Positions 6,286 to 14,174 of a stretch of DNA of 17,469 nt are shown here, in pieces. The stretch is taken from positions 1-17,469 of the forward strand of contig JAZRLQ010000072.1 of NCBI GenBank assembly GCA_045646925.1, read 5' to 3'. The number at the start of each line of letters is the position of its first letter. Position 1 is the stretch's first letter. Under the pieces are notes generated by a model, which worked only from the letters and a program-made list of their open reading frames with translations, ran no database searches and was not told the DNA's origin. A program made the translations under genes and the position numbers. This DNA is from QALR01 sp045646925. Lineage in GTDB: Bacteria; Bacillota; Clostridia; Oscillospirales; CAG-272.

Positions 6286-7071
6286 TTATTTCTGATTGGA
6301 GAAATCGGTGATTGCGGTCACGAGATTGTATTTTGCCGCAATGTTTGCAATCGTGCCGTCAGCGGCAAGCTCCTCGAGAGCCTGGTTTACCTTTGCGGTA
6401 AGCTCACTGCCCTTCTTGAAGCCGATCGCATAATATTCGGGGTCGCTGGAAAGAGAGCTTACGATCTGAAGGTTTGCATAGTCACCCTGTCCTACGTAAG
6501 CAGCTGCGAGCTGTTCGTCGAGAATAACGAAGTCAGCGGTGCCGAGGGATACTTCCTTCAGCGCGTCCAGCTGAGAAACGCAGCTTGCCTTTGCGGCGCC
6601 GGTCAGATTCTTCAGATAGGTATCACCTGCAGAGCCTTCTTCAACCGCACCGATCTTGCCGGAGAAGGAATCGAAGCCCGTAACGGTAGCGGCAATGTCC
6701 GCGGTCGTTACAACAACCTGCTTGTTGAGCATATAGTTGTAAGAAAAGTCAACCTTTTCGCTTCTTGCAATGCCGTCGGAATCGGCGGTATTCGCGGTAA
6801 AGCCATTCCAAATGCAGTCGATCGTGCCGGAATCGAGCTCAAAATACTTCTGGTTCCAGTCGATCTCCTTGAAGATAACCTTGTAACCGAGCTTTTCGAA
6901 AACGGCTTTTGCAAGATCAGTATCAAAGCCAACGAATTCACCCTGATCGTCCGTATAGTTCATCGGCTTATAAACGGTATAGCCGACAACGATGGTTTCG
7001 TTCTGATTGCAGGAAGCAAACATGCTGACTGCCATGATCACAACGAAGAGAAATGCCAAAATCTTTTTCAT
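6286..7071 (-). CDS. Polar amino-acid ABC transporter, solute-binding lipoprotein
   Basis: This 261-residue extracellular, membrane-anchored binding protein feeds the permease. It begins with a lipoprotein signal (MKKILAFLFVVIM) and lipobox FASC with Cys21 as the lipid site. The mature part shows the family-3 features: YKPMNYTDDQGEFVGFDTDLAKAV near 36-60, a DWNQKYFELDSGTIDCIW segment, and the hinge EEGSAGDTY. These proteins bind polar or charged amino acids or cystine; the ligand is not determined here. The start at 7071 is chosen over an upstream in-frame ATG (7095) because AAAGGAG lies directly before it. It is the first gene of the operon, as usual for high expression of the binding protein. 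Confidence 0.94.
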   Translation of the reverse strand: MKKILAFLFVVIMAVSMFASCNQNETIVVGYTVYKPMNYTDDQGEFVGFDTDLAKAVFEKLGYKVIFKEIDWNQKYFELDSGTIDCIWNGFTANTADSDGIARSEKVDFSYNYMLNKQVVVTTADIAATVTGFDSFSGKIGAVEEGSAGDTYLKNLTGAAKASCVSQLDALKEVSLGTADFVILDEQLAAAYVGQGDYANLQIVSSLSSDPEYYAIGFKKGSELTAKVNQALEELAADGTIANIAAKYNLVTAITDFSNQK

Positions 7072-7109
7072 TATAGAATCTCCTTTGATCCTCATTTTAT
7101 TATGTTAAA

Positions 7110-7138
7110 ATAATAGCACAAGTGCAACTCATTGTCAA
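7110..7138 (-). promoter_or_regulatory. Promoter of the amino-acid transporter operon
   Basis: On the minus strand TTGACA (7133-7138) and TATTAT (7110-7115) are separated by 17 bases. The spacer contains the inverted repeat GCAC-AA-GTGC (7117-7126), a possible operator site. Confidence 0.82.
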
Positions 7139-7167
7139 GTATTTTACTTCAAATTGTAGGATCACAC

Positions 7168-7203
7168 AAAAATGAAGTCCGCGTATTGTGAAAATACGCG
7201 GAC
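7168..7203 (-). terminator. Intrinsic terminator after the P-type-ATPase-like gene
   Basis: GTCCGCGTATT (7177-7187) pairs perfectly over 11 bases with AATACGCGGAC (7193-7203) around a five-base loop. On the minus strand a T-rich stretch with five T in a row (7172-7168 side) follows, slightly interrupted. Confidence 0.85.
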
Positions 7204-7210
7204 GAAAGCT

Positions 7211-9829
7211 TTACAAGTATACTTTTGATACAAAATATGTAGGCAAAATCCAGAAAAGATGATACAATGCGGGGTATACAGAATTCATTTCGGGCGCATT
7301 TCCCGTAAAGATCACGAGAGACATCACTGCAACCGCAAACACGGAAGCCACAACGTTCAGAACAAGATTGGTTCTTCTGACGTTTTCCAGCTTTTTGCAA
7401 AGCAGGAAGGACTTGATCAGCTCCTTCACGTCACCGACGGAAACAATACCCGCGCGACGCGCTTCAACGGTCTCCTCGCCCTTATCTCCCAGACACGCTC
7501 TCGATATACGGATCGCATTCTGCTCGGGATCAATCTTGTTTTCGTAGAAAATACCGTCATCGAGACAAGGATCTGCCGTACGTACGGAGATGCTCAATCC
7601 GGCAGAAAGCAGGCGGTTCGCCATATAGAGAAAATCTGCGCTGACGGAATATTGAATATAGAACTTCGCAATGATGAACTGATCGCAGGCGAGATAAAAA
7701 ATTCGCTTGTTCGTCTTGCCCTCGTATTCTTCGTCACCCGCTTCATACATGGTCTCGAAGCACTGCTCCTCCATATAAGCCGGTCTGCCGATTACGATAT
7801 TCTTGTTTTCGACCATAGCGCAAACGCCTTCGTTGCAAATTTCACGGATCTGCACGTTTTCGGAGCTGACGGAATTCAACGCAGCGTTGCGGAACACCTC
7901 TTCCAAAGGTCCGCCGATGGCGGAATATATGCTGGACGCATAGTAGATCGCGTTATCGATCTTCTTATCGCCGTACAGACGAATGCTCTTGACCTTCGCT
8001 TTTCCTGCGGGAATGGCTTCTGTATCGCGGAAAACGACCATGGACGCGTCACGATACGTATCCGGCGTTTTGTCGCAAAGGATCGCGGAATGATACGAAC
8101 GTGCGCGGCGCGCGGCAAGATACAAGGGATAGCAATACGCAAGAAACGCGGAGATCGGGGCGCACATCATAAATGTCGCGTACGCAACGCCCAAGCTCTC
8201 TGCGACGGAATGGTTCATGATCCAAAGCGAGCAACCGAGAAAAATGACGGAGATCGCAAAGCAAAGAGGAACGAAGAACTTCAGCGGCGAATGTGAATTC
8301 GGCGTTTCCGAAGCGTGAGCAAAATACCCGTCGACAAAATCAACGTTCTTGATTGCGCCGAATTTGATATTTTCCGTTTTTCCAGAATTCAGAAAATATT
8401 CCGCTTCCGAAAGAGAGCCTTCCTCGGAATCTCCCAAAACGATTGCGCATTTATCATGCGCAGAGGACAAAACGGAGAAAGAATGAAGATCGCGCTTGCC
8501 TCTGTAATAGAGGAACAGCAGATCGAGAAGAACGCATACGGCAAAGGGGAAATTATAAAGCTTGACCGCGCCGTCCGTCTTTTCAAAAATCAACGATGCC
8601 GTCGTTGCCGCAATGGAAAAGAGAAATGCCACGAGTGTCATGCTGTCAACCGACGGTTGCCATCTGAAAATAGACTTGAACGCTTCGATCATTCTCGGCA
8701 AAACCAAAACGGCACATAAAAACGCGAGGACCGAGTCGGTCGTGATGTAGCTGAATCTCGTCGGGAAAAGATTACAGATCGGCGCAATATTTTCCAAAAG
8801 GAAAAGCGCGATCGCAAAAATGACGGAAAAACCGAGTCGGATCTTCACGCCAAGATAAGTGCTTTTCAGCTCGTCGACGATCTTTTTATTCTGCATGGGA
8901 GAAGTATATTCAAAATGAACGGGCTGCTCCTTGGGCTGACGTTTCTTTTTTGCGGAATCAGCATTGCGTTTCTTTTTATCACCGTTTTCGATTTCCGAGG
9001 TTTCTTGAAATTCCGACATCTGCTCGGAAAAACCGTCGATCGTCTGCGTACGGGTTCCCATTCCGGCATTGATTCCGTATGCTTTCGTTTGCTCGGTGAT
9101 CGCGCCGTTCGCTCTGTACGCTCTTGTCTGCTCGGTGATACTGCCGACGGCAGGATACGCTCTCGTCTGTCCCGTGGAAGAAGAGCCCATGTGGAAAACG
9201 CTCGTCTGACCGGTGATACCACCGCCGACGGGGAACGCGCGCGTCTGTTCGGTGATACTGCCGACGCGGAAAGCTCTCGTCGGCTCATCATCGTCTGCGC
9301 CGATACGATATGCGCGGGTCGCGTCGCCGTCCGACAACGCCGATCCTGCGGCGCCGTTTTTGGGAATATACAGAGAGGTGCTTGATCTTTCCTCCGTATC
9401 AAAGGATATTTTGGGCTCAAAGGCGCTCAACTCCGTCGTGGAAGGCAGAGGTTTCTGCGATTTTTGTTCGGAGTCGGAAACAGCCTTGATCGATTTCTGC
9501 GTCGCGATAAAATTAATATAGCGCTCTGCCTCGTCTATATTTTTCTCCACGTCCGTTTTCGGTGTGGATTTCGTATTCTGCATACCCGTATGCTCAGACG
9601 GGAACGGTCTGTTCTTTTGCTGGAAAGCAAACATTTCCGTCGTCGTTTCAAACTGGATCGTGTCACGGGGACGTGCATCCGCTTCTTTTTTCTCATCCAG
9701 TTTTCTCATCGTATTTTTTTCGGACTCTATGCGCTTGGCATCGTAGCGAAGCATATTGCCCGAAGAGCCGCCCGTCGTCCGCTTGTTGATATCTGTGGAG
9801 TTTTTCTCCATATGTTCATGCTTTATCAT
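7211..9829 (-). CDS. Degenerate P1B-type ATPase-like membrane protein with repeat-rich N-terminus
   Basis: This 872-residue protein has two parts. Residues 1-320 are polar and low complexity, with seven tandem repeats at 171-260 and a Lys-rich end (284-300). Residues 322-872 follow the P1B ATPase layout: helices around 329-349, 365-380, 397-414 and 425-442, a short loop, helices around 517-537 and 546-572, a large cytoplasmic region, and two C-terminal helices (820-842, 851-871). The metal-site helix reads MMCAPISAF where CPC is usual. The phosphorylation site reads VVFRDTEAIPAGK (598-610) where VVFDKTGTLTxGK is expected, so Arg replaces the catalytic Asp. The HP motif is GGPLEE (639-644), TGDN is TADP (751-754), no TGE is seen in the shortened A-domain, and GDGxND is absent. 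Ion pumping is therefore unlikely; a scaffold or sensor role is inferred. The frame is open throughout. The start at 9829 has GGAG 11 bases upstream. Confidence 0.85.
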   Translation of the reverse strand: MIKHEHMEKNSTDINKRTTGGSSGNMLRYDAKRIESEKNTMRKLDEKKEADARPRDTIQFETTTEMFAFQQKNRPFPSEHTGMQNTKSTPKTDVEKNIDEAERYINFIATQKSIKAVSDSEQKSQKPLPSTTELSAFEPKISFDTEERSSTSLYIPKNGAAGSALSDGDATRAYRIGADDDEPTRAFRVGSITEQTRAFPVGGGITGQTSVFHMGSSSTGQTRAYPAVGSITEQTRAYRANGAITEQTKAYGINAGMGTRTQTIDGFSEQMSEFQETSEIENGDKKKRNADSAKKKRQPKEQPVHFEYTSPMQNKKIVDELKSTYLGVKIRLGFSVIFAIALFLLENIAPICNLFPTRFSYITTDSVLAFLCAVLVLPRMIEAFKSIFRWQPSVDSMTLVAFLFSIAATTASLIFEKTDGAVKLYNFPFAVCVLLDLLFLYYRGKRDLHSFSVLSSAHDKCAIVLGDSEEGSLSEAEYFLNSGKTENIKFGAIKNVDFVDGYFAHASETPNSHSPLKFFVPLCFAISVIFLGCSLWIMNHSVAESLGVAYATFMMCAPISAFLAYCYPLYLAARRARSYHSAILCDKTPDTYRDASMVVFRDTEAIPAGKAKVKSIRLYGDKKIDNAIYYASSIYSAIGGPLEEVFRNAALNSVSSENVQIREICNEGVCAMVENKNIVIGRPAYMEEQCFETMYEAGDEEYEGKTNKRIFYLACDQFIIAKFYIQYSVSADFLYMANRLLSAGLSISVRTADPCLDDGIFYENKIDPEQNAIRISRACLGDKGEETVEARRAGIVSVGDVKELIKSFLLCKKLENVRRTNLVLNVVASVFAVAVMSLVIFTGNAPEMNSVYPALYHLFWILPTYFVSKVYL
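9050..9319 (-). repeat. Seven tandem 12-13-codon repeats in the P-type-ATPase-like gene
   Basis: Residues 171-260 are seven units of the form T-[RKS]-[AV]-[FY]-x-x-x-G-x-I-T-E-Q, starting at Thr171, 184, 196, 209, 222, 235 and 248. Six are 13 residues and one is 12. The DNA copies have diverged at many positions while Thr and the aromatic at +3 are kept in every unit, which suggests selection on the protein and not recent slippage. Confidence 0.85.
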
Positions 9830-9883
9830 GAAAATTCATTCTCCTGCAATATTATAATGAAAATATTCTGTGTCGGGATCTGC

Positions 9884-10654
9884 TCAATTTCTTCCCTGCT
9901 TTTCCGCAGCTTCGAAAAGCAAAACGGATGCCGCGGTGGAAACGTTCAGAGAGTTGACACGTCCGCGCATGGGGATCGAAACCGTAAAATCGCATTTTTC
10001 GCGAACGAGATGAGAAACGCCTTCGCCTTCGCTGCCGAGAACGATCGCGCAAGCGCCACCCATATCCGCATTTCTGTAGTGAACGCCGTCGGCTTCCGCC
10101 GCGTAAGTCCAAACGCCAAGCTCCTTCAGCTTGTCCACTGCAGAGGCAATATTGGAAACCTTCGCGATCGGAACGTAAGCCGCCGCGCCTGCAGAGGATT
10201 TGAAAACGGTCTGTCCGATCACGGGGCAATGTCTCTTGGAAACGATGACGCCGTGCGCACCTGCGCCGTCTGCGCAACGGATGATCGCGCCAAGATTATG
10301 AGGATCCTCCACGCCGTCGCAAACGACGATCAGAGGCTTTTCATTTTTCTCTTCCGCAATCGCAACGATCTCCTCCACGGTCTTATAAGTAACGGCGGAA
10401 GCAATCGCCGCCACGCCCTGATGCGCGTTGCCGCAGGAAAGCTCGTCCAGTCTCTTCTTGTCCACCTCGGAGATCACAATGTTTTTCTTCTTCGCCAATG
10501 CGAAAATTTTCGTTACGGAGCCTTCTCTCTCTCCGCGCTGGATATATAATTTTTCTACGTCTCTGTCGCTTTTCAAAAGCTCCATGACGGGATTTCTGCC
10601 AACGACGACGGATTCATCTTCCGTTGCCGTAAATACTCTTTTCTTCTGTTCCAT
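9884..10654 (-). CDS. rlmB: 23S rRNA (guanosine-2'-O-)-methyltransferase RlmB-like, TrmH family
   Basis: This is a 256-residue SPOUT (trefoil-knot) methyltransferase. An N-terminal RNA-binding domain (VVVGRNPVMELL at 16-27, KLYIQRG at 35-41) is followed by the three catalytic motifs: motif 1 DPHNLGAIIR (117-126), motif 2 IVLGSEGEG (204-212) and motif 3 IPMRGRVNSLNVSTAASVLLFE (227-248). RlmB in E. coli methylates the 2'-OH of G2251 in the 23S peptidyl-transferase centre, using S-adenosylmethionine. The length and N-terminal domain fit RlmB better than tRNA methyltransferase TrmH. The start at 10654 has AAAGGA nine bases upstream. It is 39 bases after the lipoprotein gene and 54 bases before the P-type-ATPase-like gene, so the three may be cotranscribed. 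Confidence 0.93.
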   Translation of the reverse strand: MEQKKRVFTATEDESVVVGRNPVMELLKSDRDVEKLYIQRGEREGSVTKIFALAKKKNIVISEVDKKRLDELSCGNAHQGVAAIASAVTYKTVEEIVAIAEEKNEKPLIVVCDGVEDPHNLGAIIRCADGAGAHGVIVSKRHCPVIGQTVFKSSAGAAAYVPIAKVSNIASAVDKLKELGVWTYAAEADGVHYRNADMGGACAIVLGSEGEGVSHLVREKCDFTVSIPMRGRVNSLNVSTAASVLLFEAAEKQGRN

Positions 10655-10693
10655 TTGTTTACGTTCCTTTCAAATCTATAAAGCCAATCATGA

Positions 10694-11245
10694 TCAATTT
10701 ATAAAATCAAGCATTTCCGCAAGCGACAACGCCTTCACAAAATCCGCGTTTTCCTTATCGCCGTAAGGAATTTTCCAAGCCCCATCCGTTTCCGTCATTT
10801 TTACGGAAAGTGAGTATTCCTTCATCATGTTTTTGGAAATCGAGCCGTCTTCCAGCATATTCTCAATAATCTCTGCGGCAGAATCGCCGGATACGAGGAG
10901 CTGTGCCTTTGCCAAAGAAAGAATTCTTTCAACGTCCGGCACTTTCATCGTAACAGAGACCGTTTGCTCACCCGCGGTATCGGAAGAAGCTTCACCCACC
11001 GTGTATTGCATAAGAGAATAAAACTCAGTCAATATACGCAAGGTATCTTCGTCGGGATCGGTTTTCTGCAATTTCGTATACATTGAGCCCGTTTTTTCAT
11101 CGGGAACAAGCTCCGCGCGCATTGCTTCAAAACCCATATCCTTCGTCGCGAGCAAAAAGCGTTCAACGGCAGTCGTTTTCGAAAGACAGCCGAACAAAGA
11201 ACAGCTGATCACAACGATCAGAATAAAAGCAATCCATTTTTTCAT
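10694..11245 (-). CDS. Small lipoprotein, function unknown
   Basis: This 183-residue predicted lipoprotein has a signal MKKWIAFILIVVISC and lipobox LFGC with Cys20 as the anchor. The mature part begins AVERFLLATKDMGFEAM and alternates helix and strand, ending KMTETDGAWKIPYGD and a C-terminal helix. This pattern is reminiscent of NTF2-like or DUF4878/DUF5105-type lipoproteins of Bacillota, but no function follows. The ATG at 11245 is preferred to one at 11263 because AGAGGTG lies six bases before it and the signal peptide starts there. It is first in the unit with rlmB, from an extended -10 promoter at 11288. Confidence 0.82.
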   Translation of the reverse strand: MKKWIAFILIVVISCSLFGCLSKTTAVERFLLATKDMGFEAMRAELVPDEKTGSMYTKLQKTDPDEDTLRILTEFYSLMQYTVGEASSDTAGEQTVSVTMKVPDVERILSLAKAQLLVSGDSAAEIIENMLEDGSISKNMMKEYSLSVKMTETDGAWKIPYGDKENADFVKALSLAEMLDFIN

Positions 11246-11287
11246 CAAAAACACCTCTTTCAAGCAAACAGTTCACCTATTTTATAT

Positions 11288-11296
11288 ATTATACCA
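11288..11296 (-). promoter_or_regulatory. Extended -10 promoter upstream of the lipoprotein gene
   Basis: On the minus strand the sequence reads TGGTATAAT, a perfect TATAAT with a TGn extension. No good -35 box is found 17 bases upstream, in a strongly AT-rich region. Transcription should start near 11281, 36 bases before the ATG. Confidence 0.65.
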
Positions 11297-11373
11297 TATA
11301 TTTTTCATTTTGTATGTATTTTTTCCATATTTTTAAAAATTTTTTCCGAATGGAGTATTTTCGTCCCATTCAG

Positions 11374-11410
11374 CAAAAAATCGGAGAAACGATATCGTTT
11401 CCCCGATTTC
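11374..11410 (-). terminator. Terminator of the ATP synthase operon
   Basis: AATCGGAGAAACGAT (11379-11393) and ATCGTTTCCCCGATT (11394-11408) form a long near-perfect palindrome; the single mismatch is a G-U pair in the minus-strand RNA. Six T follow on the minus strand. It lies 19 bases after the atpC stop. Confidence 0.92.
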
Positions 11411-11427
11411 TTATACAATGAAAAACC

Positions 11428-11826
11428 TTATTTTTTTGCAATACGAAGTCTGTTCAAAGCTCTCAGAAGCTTTGCTTCGGCAATATTTTTCGCCTGGCGA
11501 TCCTTTGCGTTCGCGATCGCTTGTTCGGCGCGTTCCTTTGCGGCCAAAGCACGCTTTTCATCGATATCCTCCGCAAACTCAAACGTAACCGCAACCAAAC
11601 GGACCTTTCCTTCGGATACGGACAAAAATCCGCCCGAGCAGGAAGCCGTTCTCGAGACGCCGTTCGCAAGAACGCGCGCTCTGCCGATATCGACGGTTGC
11701 AATATAATCCATATGGCCGCACAGGATCTCCGTATCTCCCTCGGTGGTATGCACAAGCAGGCTTTCCGCATCGCCGTCGAATTCCAATCCGTCCGGCGTT
11801 ACAATTTCCAAATGAAACGTACGCAT
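11428..11826 (-). CDS. atpC: F-type ATP synthase epsilon subunit
   Basis: This 132-residue subunit belongs to the central stalk of F1 and can inhibit ATP hydrolysis through its C-terminal helices. The N-terminal beta sandwich is recognisable from FHLEIVTPDGLEFDGDAESLLVHTTEGDTEILCGHMDYIATV. The helical hairpin DEKRALAAKERAEQAI to RALNRLRIAKK forms the C-terminal third. Its length and its place as the last gene of the atp operon are typical. The ATG at 11826 has a weak GAAAGG site about 12 bases upstream, and the gene lies 37 bases after atpD. Confidence 0.96.
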   Translation of the reverse strand: MRTFHLEIVTPDGLEFDGDAESLLVHTTEGDTEILCGHMDYIATVDIGRARVLANGVSRTASCSGGFLSVSEGKVRLVAVTFEFAEDIDEKRALAAKERAEQAIANAKDRQAKNIAEAKLLRALNRLRIAKK

Positions 11827-11863
11827 ATTCTGACCATGCCTTTCATCAAGTTTACGATCCGTA

Positions 11864-13267
11864 TTACGCTTCTGCCTTCAGTTTCTTTGCTTTTTCCACA
11901 ACCTCGTCGATCGTACCAACGAAAAGGAATGCGGATTCGGGCAGATCGTCGTGCTTGCCGTCAAGGATCTCACGGAATCCACGAACCGTTTCCTTGATCG
12001 GAACGTATCTTCCTTCCATACCCGTAAACTGCTCTGCAACGGTAAACGGCTGAGAAAGGAATCTCTGTATTTTTCTCGCGCGGTTAACGACGATCTTGTC
12101 CTCTTCGGAAAGTTCATCCATACCCATGATCGCGATGATATCCTGAAGTTCCTTATATCTCTGGAGAATGCTCTGAACTTCACGGGCAACCTCGTAATGC
12201 TCAATACCGACGACGTCGGGAGTGAGGATCGCGGACGTGGAATCCAACGGATCCACGGCGGGATAGATACCGAGAGAAGCGATCGTTCTCGAAAGAACCG
12301 TCGTCGCATCCAGATGAGCAAACGTCGTTGCAGGCGCAGGGTCGGTCAAGTCGTCCGCAGGCACGTAAACCGCCTGAACGGAGGTGATGGAGCCCTTCTT
12401 CGTCGAGGTGATTCTTTCCTGAAGAATACCCATTTCCGTCGCAAGCGTCGGCTGATAACCAACGGCGGAGGGCATTCTGCCGAGAAGCGCGGAGATTTCC
12501 GAGCCCGCCTGTGTAAATCTGTAAATATTATCGATAAAGAGAAGAACGTCCTGTCCCTCTTTGTCGCGGAAATATTCCGCCATCGTCAGACCGGAGAGCG
12601 CGACGCGCATTCTCGCGCCGGGCGGTTCGTTCATCTGACCGTAAACGAGCGCCGTTTTGGAAATAACGCCCGATTCCTTCATTTCGTTATAAAGGTCGTT
12701 TCCTTCACGCGTACGTTCGCCAACGCCCGTGAAAACGGAAAGACCGCCGTGCTGCTTTGCGACGTTATTGATCAATTCCATGATCAAAACCGTCTTACCT
12801 ACACCCGCACCGCCGAAAAGACCGATCTTACCGCCCTTTGCATAGGGAGCGATCAGGTCGACGACCTTGATGCCGGTTTCGAGGATCTCCGTCGTTCCCT
12901 CCTGCTCGGAGTACGAGGGGGGATCTCTGTGGATACACCATCTCTCCGCGTTCACGGGATCGGGCTGATTATCCACAGCTTCGCCGAGAAGATTGAAAAT
13001 TCTTCCGAGCGTTTCTTCTCCGACGGGAACGGTAATACCCGTGCCGGTATCGTATGCATCCATACCTCTCGACATACCGTCCGTGGAGGACATGGCGATG
13101 CAACGGACTACGTCGTCGCCAAGCTGGCTCGCAACCTCACAAACGACCTTTTTGCCTTCGTGCATGATCTCAATCGCATTGAGAAGATTCGGAAGATGGC
13201 CGTTCTCAAATTTGATATCCAAAACAGGTCCTATGATCTGTATAACTTTGCCGATGTTTTTTCCCAT
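11864..13267 (-). CDS. atpD: F-type ATP synthase beta subunit
   Basis: This 467-residue catalytic subunit of F1 makes ATP from ADP and phosphate. The P-loop GGAGVGKT is at 152-159, the catalytic segment VGERTREGNDLY carries the general-base Glu, and DELSEED, which contacts the rotor, is intact. The start at 13267 (MGKNIGKV) matches the family; an upstream ATG at 13288 would add seven non-homologous residues. The ATG has a purine-rich AAAGGAAAG site upstream. Nothing suggests loss of function. Confidence 0.98.
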   Translation of the reverse strand: MGKNIGKVIQIIGPVLDIKFENGHLPNLLNAIEIMHEGKKVVCEVASQLGDDVVRCIAMSSTDGMSRGMDAYDTGTGITVPVGEETLGRIFNLLGEAVDNQPDPVNAERWCIHRDPPSYSEQEGTTEILETGIKVVDLIAPYAKGGKIGLFGGAGVGKTVLIMELINNVAKQHGGLSVFTGVGERTREGNDLYNEMKESGVISKTALVYGQMNEPPGARMRVALSGLTMAEYFRDKEGQDVLLFIDNIYRFTQAGSEISALLGRMPSAVGYQPTLATEMGILQERITSTKKGSITSVQAVYVPADDLTDPAPATTFAHLDATTVLSRTIASLGIYPAVDPLDSTSAILTPDVVGIEHYEVAREVQSILQRYKELQDIIAIMGMDELSEEDKIVVNRARKIQRFLSQPFTVAEQFTGMEGRYVPIKETVRGFREILDGKHDDLPESAFLFVGTIDEVVEKAKKLKAEA

Positions 13268-13303
13268 CTGCTTTCTTTCCTTTCTCAATGAAAAGTCCTA
13301 CGT

Positions 13304-14149
13304 TCAAAGCGCCTCCGCGCCGGATACGATCTCCGTAATTTCCTGCGTGATCACAGACTGGCGCGCGCGGTTATAGCTGAGCATGAGCGTGTCGATCATC
13401 TCACCCGCGTTCTTGTTCGCCGCATTCATCGCGCTTCTTCTTGCACCCGATTCGGAAGCGAGAGATTCGCATACGGCGGTATAGATCAATCCGCCGACAT
13501 AATCGGGAACGATACGGTCGAGCATCTCATCAACGTCACCCTCGAAATAGGGAGCGCAAACGTTCTTGCGATCCGTTTCTTCCGCAAAGGGCAACAATGT
13601 TCTTTGTACGGGCGTCTGAGAGATCATGGAAACGAATTTCGTATAAACCAGAACGACGGAATCAATTTCTCCCGTGCGGAAGCTTTCGCATATCCGTTTC
13701 GCGATTGCCAAAGCATCACCAACGTGCATATCTGCGATATATTCGCAAGCGTCCGTATAGATCTCTGCTTTGCGGTGGCGATAATATTCGATCGCTTTCT
13801 TACCGACGGGAAGATAGATCGCGTTTTTTCCCTGCGACAGCTTCTCGGTCAAGCGGAAAACGTTCGCGTTATAACCGCCCGCAAGTCCTCTGTCGCCCGC
13901 CATAACGATATACAGTACGCGTTTCTCTTCGCGGGAAGCTCCCCATACGGAGTCACCTGCCTCACGAGTGTTCTGAATCGTTCTTATAGCGTCTGCGAGA
14001 ACCTCGTGGAAAAACCGCGATTTTTCCACGCGCTCCTTCGCGCGGCGAAGCTTGGAGGTAGCGACGAGCTCCATGGCTTTTGTGATCTGCATGGTGCTTT
14101 GCACGCTTTTCATGCGCGCCTTGATATCATTCATCGATGCGCCTGCCAC
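13304..14149 (-). CDS. atpG: F-type ATP synthase gamma subunit
   Basis: This 281-residue rotor shaft of F1 couples c-ring rotation to catalysis. The N-terminal helix (IKARMKSVQSTMQITKAMELVATSKLRRA) and the C-terminal helix (MNAANKNAGEMIDTLMLSYNRARQSVITQEITEIVSGAEAL) are the two conserved coiled-coil parts, and both are intact. The start is a GTG at 14149 giving MAGASMNDIK, which matches family N-termini; an internal ATG at 14134 is the alternative. It sits 25 bases after atpA and 36 bases before atpD. Confidence 0.97.
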   Translation of the reverse strand: MAGASMNDIKARMKSVQSTMQITKAMELVATSKLRRAKERVEKSRFFHEVLADAIRTIQNTREAGDSVWGASREEKRVLYIVMAGDRGLAGGYNANVFRLTEKLSQGKNAIYLPVGKKAIEYYRHRKAEIYTDACEYIADMHVGDALAIAKRICESFRTGEIDSVVLVYTKFVSMISQTPVQRTLLPFAEETDRKNVCAPYFEGDVDEMLDRIVPDYVGGLIYTAVCESLASESGARRSAMNAANKNAGEMIDTLMLSYNRARQSVITQEITEIVSGAEAL

Positions 14150-14174
14150 AAAAATCCCTGCCTTTCACACGCGC

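Noticed and set aside
5063..6295. 410-codon plus-strand open frame opposite the ABC transporter genes
   Set aside because: The minus-strand ATPase and permease are unmistakable; the antisense frame has no ribosome site and shadow-type composition.
7970..8060. Sequencing frameshift as the cause of the lost DKTGT motif
   Set aside because: The frame is open on both sides, and the flanking VVF and GK residues align in the same frame as in P1B ATPases. The other motifs are altered independently.
11951..13291. 446-codon plus-strand open frame opposite atpD
   Set aside because: It is antisense to a fully conserved atpD, has no family similarity and an Arg/Asn/Asp/Val-rich shadow composition. It is a by-product of codon bias in atpD.
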